A stretch of DNA of 64,000 nt, taken from positions 1 to 64,000 of the forward strand of contig DXVO01000026.1 of assembly GCA_019417325.1 (NCBI GenBank), in the 5' to 3' direction. The notes beneath the pieces are model-generated. The model was not told the DNA's origin. It ran no database searches and worked only from the letters and a program-made list of their open reading frames with translations. Shown one piece after another: positions 59,708-64,000 of the stretch. Each line of letters begins with the position of its first letter. Positions within the stretch are counted from its first letter, which is position 1. The position numbers were made by a program, and so were the translations under genes. The stretch comes from Parabacteroides sp. Its GTDB lineage: Bacteria > Bacteroidota > Bacteroidia > Bacteroidales > Tannerellaceae.

Positions 59708-59809
59708 TACTGAACGCAGACAACGCAGAATACGCAGATTTACGCAGACTAATTTATTTTAATTATTATCTGCGTTTGTCTGCGTATTCTGCGTCGTCTG
59801 CGTTCGGTA
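59708..59809. repeat. Imperfect palindrome with arms made of ACGCAGA sub-repeats
   Basis: Left arm (about 59708-59756) and right arm (about 59762-59809) pair over nearly 50 bases with few mismatches. Each arm carries four copies of ACGCAGA at 9-10 base spacing. It lies between the 3' ends of the GH13 gene and sufD. The architecture equals that of 19823-19902 and of the ends of the GxxExxY element, although the repeated word differs. Confidence 0.82.
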
Positions 59810-59829
59810 ATATCTTTTGCTTAGGATAC

Positions 59830-61173
59830 TTACTTACAAATCCGGCATCCGGCACAGCGTGCCAACTCGCCACGGAAACGCTTCTCCACCAATTTGTGCA
59901 GGCGGTCTTTCAACGCATCCATCCGCACATAATCGATTACATCGGAAGTAAAGGCAACACTCAGCAACATACGTGCCTCGTCGCGGGGAATACCACGGCT
60001 CTGCATATAGAACAGGGCATTTTCGTCCAACTGTCCTGTAGTCATGCCATGCGAGCATTTCACATCATCGGCATAGATTTCCAACTGGGGCTTGCTGTAC
60101 ATGCGGGCTTCGCGGGTTGCACAGAGGTTGCGGTTGGTCTGGTAAGCAGCCGTTTTCTGTGCGCCTTCCTTCACCAGGATACGTCCGCTGAATGCACCTA
60201 CGGCCTGGTCGTCGAGGACATTCTTAAACAGTTCGTTGCTGGTACAGTAGGGTGCGGCATGGGTGATATGGCTATAGCTGTCAACCTGCTGTTCCTTATC
60301 GAGGATAGACATCCCGCAGAGGGTCGCTTCCGCCTGTTCGCCGTTCAGTTCGACATAATAGTTGTTGCGGGTAAGCCCGTTGTTTAGGGTGATACCGTTT
60401 ACCAGCACATTACTGCCTGCCTCCTGTTTCACATGGACGGAAGAGAAACGGGTGGTAGAATCGCTGCTTTCCTCCAAGTCGTAATAATCGAAGTAGGCGC
60501 CTTCGCCGGCAAACACTTCCACCACCTGGGTGGCAAGGAACTTCACATCGTCTATGCTATGGTCGCAAACCAGCAGCTTGGCATTGGACTGTGCTTCCAT
60601 GATGACAAGGATGCGGCGGTTTGCCATCGTATCCACATCGCTGCGGAAAATATTGACCAACTGAACCGGACGCTCCACCACAACGCCTTTCGGCACATAG
60701 AGCACGAAGCCGTCCTGTGCCAGCATCGTATTCAGGGCGATAATGCCATCATGTTTCGAAGAGGCCGCCTTGGCATAATAGCGGGCGGCTATCTCGGGAT
60801 ACTGCTCGGCAAAAGCGTTCAACCCGCCGGCATACACGCCTTCGGGAAGATGGGCTTTCGGCAACATCTTGTCATAGAACGTATCGTTCACCACAAAATA
60901 GAGCGAAGTACTGAGGTTCGGTACGTCACAGCGGAACACATCGTAAGGATTCACCGGAATGGATAGGCGGTTAATATTCAAACCGTAGTCCGGCGCAAAC
61001 GACTGTGCCACATCGGTATACTTATAATCTTCACTCTTCACCGAAGGGAATCCCACCCGCTCAAAGTCGGCAAAAGCCTCTGCCCTCGGAGCATTCATCA
61101 CCCCCGCAGCATGGCGGCAAATCAAGTCCTCACACTGCGCAAAGAGATCGATATATTGTTGTTCTGCTTTCAT
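59830..61173 (-). CDS. sufD: Fe-S cluster assembly protein SufD
   Basis: A 447-residue beta-helix protein of the SufBC2D scaffold, where iron-sulfur clusters are built. The C-terminal core shows KCSHGMTTGQLDENALFYMQSRG with the His that pairs with a SufB cysteine, and ARMLLSVAFTSDVI. The N-terminal helices are less conserved, as usual. It is the third gene of the suf operon; an inserted GxxExxY element separates it from sufC. Confidence 0.94.
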   Translation of the reverse strand: MKAEQQYIDLFAQCEDLICRHAAGVMNAPRAEAFADFERVGFPSVKSEDYKYTDVAQSFAPDYGLNINRLSIPVNPYDVFRCDVPNLSTSLYFVVNDTFYDKMLPKAHLPEGVYAGGLNAFAEQYPEIAARYYAKAASSKHDGIIALNTMLAQDGFVLYVPKGVVVERPVQLVNIFRSDVDTMANRRILVIMEAQSNAKLLVCDHSIDDVKFLATQVVEVFAGEGAYFDYYDLEESSDSTTRFSSVHVKQEAGSNVLVNGITLNNGLTRNNYYVELNGEQAEATLCGMSILDKEQQVDSYSHITHAAPYCTSNELFKNVLDDQAVGAFSGRILVKEGAQKTAAYQTNRNLCATREARMYSKPQLEIYADDVKCSHGMTTGQLDENALFYMQSRGIPRDEARMLLSVAFTSDVIDYVRMDALKDRLHKLVEKRFRGELARCAGCRICK

Positions 61174-61195
61174 ATGCTATTTAATTTTATCTGTA

Positions 61196-61722
61196 ATGAA
61201 GAACCAGGTTCGCGGATAACGCGGATCGAGCGGATGTTAACGAATTACTCTTTTTTAATATCATGTCTTTCTTTATATCTGTCATGCAAGTTATTGGCAA
61301 AGACTTTCCACCTGAATTCAGGGCGTGCGCCAAAGTTCAATAGCAGCCCCACTTCCATATGGGTGGCTTTCAGATAATTCTGTAACTGTATCTCATGTGC
61401 TTCCGTAAGCGTACTTGATGCCTTCAATTCCAGTATGACCTCGTTTTCTACTACCATATCCGCCACATATTTACCTACAACTTCGCCTTTGTAATACACT
61501 TCTATCACTTTCAGGGGCTCACATTTCAACCCCATACTACTAAGTTCCTTGTAAAGAGCATTCTGATACACATTCTCCAGAAAGCCAAACCCAAGCTCAT
61601 TGTACACAGCATAAAATGCCGATAATACTTGATCTGTTATTTCCTTACAAAGCAGTTTCATAAACACTAATAATCCGTTAAAATCCGCCCGATCCGCGTC
61701 ATCCGCGCACCTGGTTCTTCAT
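61196..61722. mobile_element. Palindrome-bounded unit carrying a GxxExxY nuclease-fold gene, inserted in the suf operon
   Basis: Two 52-base ends (61196-61247 and 61671-61722) are inverted copies matching at 47 of 52 positions, both starting ATGAAGAACCAGGT when read inwards. Between them is only the GxxExxY gene; its stop codon lies at the inner edge of one end and its start just inside the other. The flanks left over (22 bases on the sufD side, 13 on the sufC side) add up to a normal 35-base gap. No target duplication is visible. This is inference from structure; the unit is not a known insertion sequence to me. Confidence 0.72.
61245..61661 (-). CDS. GxxExxY protein (PD-(D/E)XK nuclease-fold family)
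   Basis: About 138 residues from the ATG at 61661 (an upstream GTG would add two). The naming motif is GFLENVY in GFGFLENVYQNAL. VADMVVENEVILELKA supplies the Asp and Glu-x-Lys of a PD-(D/E)XK active site, and LQNYLKAT and LLLNFGA follow, as in Pfam PDDEXK_3. Biochemical activity of the family is not established. Same strand as the suf genes, so it would be on the suf mRNA, but it is enclosed in 52-base inverted repeats and looks like a guest. Confidence 0.9.
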   Translation of the reverse strand: MKLLCKEITDQVLSAFYAVYNELGFGFLENVYQNALYKELSSMGLKCEPLKVIEVYYKGEVVGKYVADMVVENEVILELKASSTLTEAHEIQLQNYLKATHMEVGLLLNFGARPEFRWKVFANNLHDRYKERHDIKKE

Positions 61723-61735
61723 ACAACTTTATTTC

Positions 61736-62488
61736 TTAATCCCCCATCTCCTTCTTAATCCAGTCGTAGCCCTTTTCTTCGAGTTCGAGGGCGAGTTCCG
61801 GGCCGGCGGTTTTTACGATGCGGCCTTTGTAGAGGACGTGCACTACATCCGGTTTGATGTAATCCAGCAGACGCTGGTAGTGGGTGATGACGATGGCTGC
61901 ATTCTCCGGCGTGCGCAGTTGGTTTACACCGTTGGCTACGATGCGGAGGGCGTCGATGTCCAGTCCGCTGTCCGTTTCATCCAGGATAGCCAGTTTCGGT
62001 TCGAGCATCGCCATCTGGAAAATCTCGTTGCGTTTCTTTTCTCCACCGGAGAAGCCTTCGTTTACGCTGCGGCTTGCCAGCTTGTTGTCCAGTTCGACGA
62101 TGGCCCGCTTTTCGCGCATCAGTTTCAGGAAGTCGGTAGCCGATACAGGCTCCAGACCGTTATATTTGCGATGTTCGTTCAAAGCGGCACGCATGAAGTT
62201 CACCATGCTGACCCCCGGAATCTCCACCGGATACTGGAAACTCAGGAAGATACCTTCGCGGCTGCGGTCTTCCGGTTCGAGTTCCAGCAGGTTTTTGCCG
62301 TTGAAAATAACTTCACCTTCCGTCACTTCGAAAGCCGGATTACCTACCAGCACGCTGCTCAGCGTACTTTTTCCGGAACCGTTCGGTCCCATGATGGCAT
62401 GTACCTCGCCCGCCTTCACGGAAAGGTCGATGCCTTTCAATATCTCTTTGCCATTCACGTTGGCATGTAAGTTCTTTATCTCTAACAT
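61736..62488 (-). CDS. sufC: Fe-S cluster assembly ATPase SufC
   Basis: A 250-residue ABC ATPase of the SufBC2D complex. Walker A GPNGSGKST (34-42), signature FSGGEKKRNEI, Walker B LAILDETDSGLDID: the characteristic SufC sequence, with 'EKKRNE' in the signature. It powers conformational changes in SufB-SufD during cluster assembly. Lies between sufB (171 bases upstream) and the GxxExxY element. Confidence 0.97.
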   Translation of the reverse strand: MLEIKNLHANVNGKEILKGIDLSVKAGEVHAIMGPNGSGKSTLSSVLVGNPAFEVTEGEVIFNGKNLLELEPEDRSREGIFLSFQYPVEIPGVSMVNFMRAALNEHRKYNGLEPVSATDFLKLMREKRAIVELDNKLASRSVNEGFSGGEKKRNEIFQMAMLEPKLAILDETDSGLDIDALRIVANGVNQLRTPENAAIVITHYQRLLDYIKPDVVHVLYKGRIVKTAGPELALELEEKGYDWIKKEMGD

Positions 62489-62574
62489 CTCTATTGTTAT
62501 TGCTTGTTATACTTCTCGTTACTCTTAACCTCCTCCGGGAAGGGGAATGCCCCTCAACCGGTAAGCTCGCACTA

Positions 62575-62633
62575 TACCTCACCGAGGTGAGGTATCATAC
62601 ATCATGCCGATGAGGTATCGTACATCAGGCGGG
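62575..62633. repeat. Hairpin and 23-base tandem repeat between sufB and sufC
   Basis: TACCTCACC-ga-GGTGAGGTA (62575-62594) is a tight hairpin. It overlaps the first of two 23-base direct copies, TGAGGTATCATACATCATG... (62588) and TGAGGTATCGTACATCAGG... (62611). The 171-base gap is long for a suf operon, so this is probably a repeat insertion. Confidence 0.6.
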
Positions 62634-62659
62634 AGAGGCACTGCGTCCCCTTGCCTGTG

Positions 62660-64000
62660 TCAGCCTACGCTTCCCTCCAGGGAGATGGTCAGCAGCTTCT
62701 GCGCTTCGACGGCAAACTCCATCGGGAGCTTGTTCATCACCTCGCGGGCATAACCGTTTACAATCAGCCCCACGGCTTCTTCGACCGAGATACCGCGCTG
62801 TTGGCAGTAGAACAACTGCTCTTCGCTAATCTTGCTGGTCGTTGCTTCGTGCTCCACAACAGCCGTTTCATTCTGGATATCGGCATAGGGGAACGTATGC
62901 GCCCCGCTGGTGGAACTAAGCAGCAGACTATCGCACTGGCTATGGTTGCGGGCACCCTCGGCACGGGGAGACACCTTCACCAGACCACGGTAACTGTTCT
63001 GGCTGTGACCGGCGGATATACCTTTCGATACGATGGTACTGCGCGTATTCTTTCCGAGGTGAATCATCTTGGTTCCCGTATCCGCCTGCTGGTAATTGTT
63101 GGTAACGGCGACAGAGTAGAACTCGCCCACCGAGTTATCGCCGGCAAGGATACAGCTCGGATATTTCCAGGTGATGGCGGAACCGGTTTCCACCTGCGTC
63201 CAGGATATTTTACTGCCTTCGCCCTTGCACAGACCGCGTTTGGTAACGAAGTTATAGATACCGCCTTTGCCGTCCTTATCGCCGGGATACCAGTTCTGGA
63301 CGGTGGAATATTTCACTTCGGCACGTTCCTTGGCCACGATTTCCACAATGGCGGCATGAAGCTGGTTTTCATCACGCATCGGAGCGGTACATCCTTCCAG
63401 GTAGCTGACATATGCCTCGTCGTCGGCCACAATCAGGGTACGTTCAAACTGTCCGGTATTAGCCGCATTGATACGGAAATAGGTGGACAATTCCATCGGG
63501 CAACGCACGCCCTTCGGTATGTACACGAAAGAACCGTCCGAGAATACAGCCGAGTTGAGCGCAGCAAAGAAGTTATCGCGGTAACTTACCACGCTGCCCA
63601 TATATTGCTGTACCAAATCCGGATGATGCTGGACTGCCTCACTGAAAGAGCAGAAGATAATACCCTTCTCTGCCAGTGTTTCCTTGAAGGTGGTCTTCAC
63701 GGACACGCTGTCCATTACGGCATCTACTGCCATCCCGCTCAACTGGGCACGCTCGTGCAAGGGGATTCCCAGCTTGTCGAACGTCTTCATCAATTCGGGG
63801 TCTACCTCGTCGAGGCTTTTCGGGCCTTCTTTTTTCTTCGGGGCGGCATAGTAAATTATATCCTGATAATCTATCGGGGGAATATTCAGATGGGGCCAGG
63901 TCGGCATCTCCAATGTCAGCCAGTGGCGGAACGCCTTGAGGCGGAATTCGAGCATCCATTCCGGCTCGTTCTTCTTGGCAGAAATAATACGGACAGTCTC
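62660..64000 (-). CDS. sufB: Fe-S cluster assembly protein SufB (5' end beyond the window)
   Basis: At least 446 residues; the frame stays open to the last base. The upstream codons 63956-64000 read ETVRIISAKKNEPEW, a typical SufB stretch just before MLEFRLKAFRHW, so the Met at 63955 is internal and the real start lies outside. The C-terminal core has NHSQCDSLLLSSTSGAHTFPY with the conserved catalytic cysteine and VEHEATTSKISEEQLFYCQQRG. First known gene of the operon sufB-sufC-(GxxExxY)-sufD. Confidence 0.96.
   Translation of the reverse strand, partial: ETVRIISAKKNEPEWMLEFRLKAFRHWLTLEMPTWPHLNIPPIDYQDIIYYAAPKKKEGPKSLDEVDPELMKTFDKLGIPLHERAQLSGMAVDAVMDSVSVKTTFKETLAEKGIIFCSFSEAVQHHPDLVQQYMGSVVSYRDNFFAALNSAVFSDGSFVYIPKGVRCPMELSTYFRINAANTGQFERTLIVADDEAYVSYLEGCTAPMRDENQLHAAIVEIVAKERAEVKYSTVQNWYPGDKDGKGGIYNFVTKRGLCKGEGSKISWTQVETGSAITWKYPSCILAGDNSVGEFYSVAVTNNYQQADTGTKMIHLGKNTRSTIVSKGISAGHSQNSYRGLVKVSPRAEGARNHSQCDSLLLSSTSGAHTFPYADIQNETAVVEHEATTSKISEEQLFYCQQRGISVEEAVGLIVNGYAREVMNKLPMEFAVEAQKLLTISLEGSVG

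Noticed and set aside
59660..59829. Rho-independent terminator for the GH13 gene or sufD
   Set aside because: The palindrome is far longer than a terminator stem, is imperfect, has internal sub-repeats and lacks a T-run on either side.
61838..62528. Two overlapping plus-strand frames of about 210 codons opposite sufC
   Set aside because: SufC has all its ATPase motifs on the minus strand; the plus-strand translations have no known features.

Overview
The window looks like an ordinary chromosomal segment of a gut-type Bacteroidales bacterium (phylum Bacteroidota). Parabacteroides or a close relative is plausible, but the genus is an inference. The evidence is: repeated TAnnTTTG promoter elements at gene starts, a fused SecDF, a FimB/Mfa2-type fimbrial lipoprotein, a SusA-like GH13 enzyme, DUF4468 proteins, a long Bacteroidota-type urocanate hydratase with separate FtcD and cyclodeaminase genes, and lysine synthesis by meso-diaminopimelate dehydrogenase. 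I see no rRNA operon, CRISPR array, prophage or classical insertion sequence.

Layout. 0-6 kb: two tRNA-Asn genes (the first cut by the window edge), an outer-membrane barrel protein, an S41 protease lipoprotein, an LctP-type permease, trmB and an Mrp/ApbC ATPase. 6-12.4 kb: a tightly overlapping histidine-degradation operon, hutU-ftcD-hutI-fchA-hutH (minus strand). 12.6-20 kb: secDF, two tandem DUF4468 proteins, flotillin with its NfeD/YuaF-like partner, then an 835-base gene-poor stretch with a perfect 32-bp-arm palindrome and a 22-bp-period repeat. 20-30 kb: a membrane protein of unknown function, an endonuclease/phosphatase-fold protein with two rhomboid proteases, HU, a second 22-bp-period repeat, argS, a large ABC half-transporter with extra N-terminal domains, and a lipoprotein. 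30-34 kb: a signalling operon combining anti-sigma-type partner switching (STAS, RsbW-like ATPase, response regulator-SpoIIE phosphatase) with two histidine kinases, one of which lacks its phospho-acceptor histidine. 34-42 kb: sufE, an M28 glutaminyl-cyclase-like lipoprotein, two amidotransferase-dipeptidase fusions, gyrB, and rpsT between two identical tRNA-Glu genes. 42-50 kb: a DUF2721 protein, recO, tRNA-Arg(CCT), two lipoproteins, ddh, lgt, a diiron flavoprotein and nagB, with CAACTGTC-type palindromes between some of them. 50-64 kb: rnhB, a VanZ-like protein, sufS, a cold-shock-domain gene plus an RRM gene, hemW, a zeta-toxin-like kinase with a small overlapping partner, a short UvrA paralogue, a GH13 amylase, and the suf operon running off the right edge (sufB-sufC-[inserted element]-sufD).

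The most interesting structure is in the suf operon. A PD-(D/E)XK nuclease-fold GxxExxY gene sits exactly between two 52-bp inverted repeats (47 of 52 positions match). Removing the whole 527-bp unit would leave a normal 35-bp gap between sufC and sufD. Two gene-less palindromes elsewhere in the window (19823-19902 and 59708-59809) have the same design, with arms built from 9-10 base sub-repeats, and could be empty relatives. Second-tier observations are the toxin-antitoxin-like pair at 54.7-55.4 kb, the His-less kinase in the partner-switching operon, the 22-bp-period arrays, a promoter that appears to give a leaderless trmB mRNA, and an ApbC protein without the CxxC motif.

Iron-sulfur biogenesis genes are spread over the window: sufB/C/D at the right end, sufS about 8 kb away, sufE at 34 kb and the Mrp/ApbC carrier at 5 kb.
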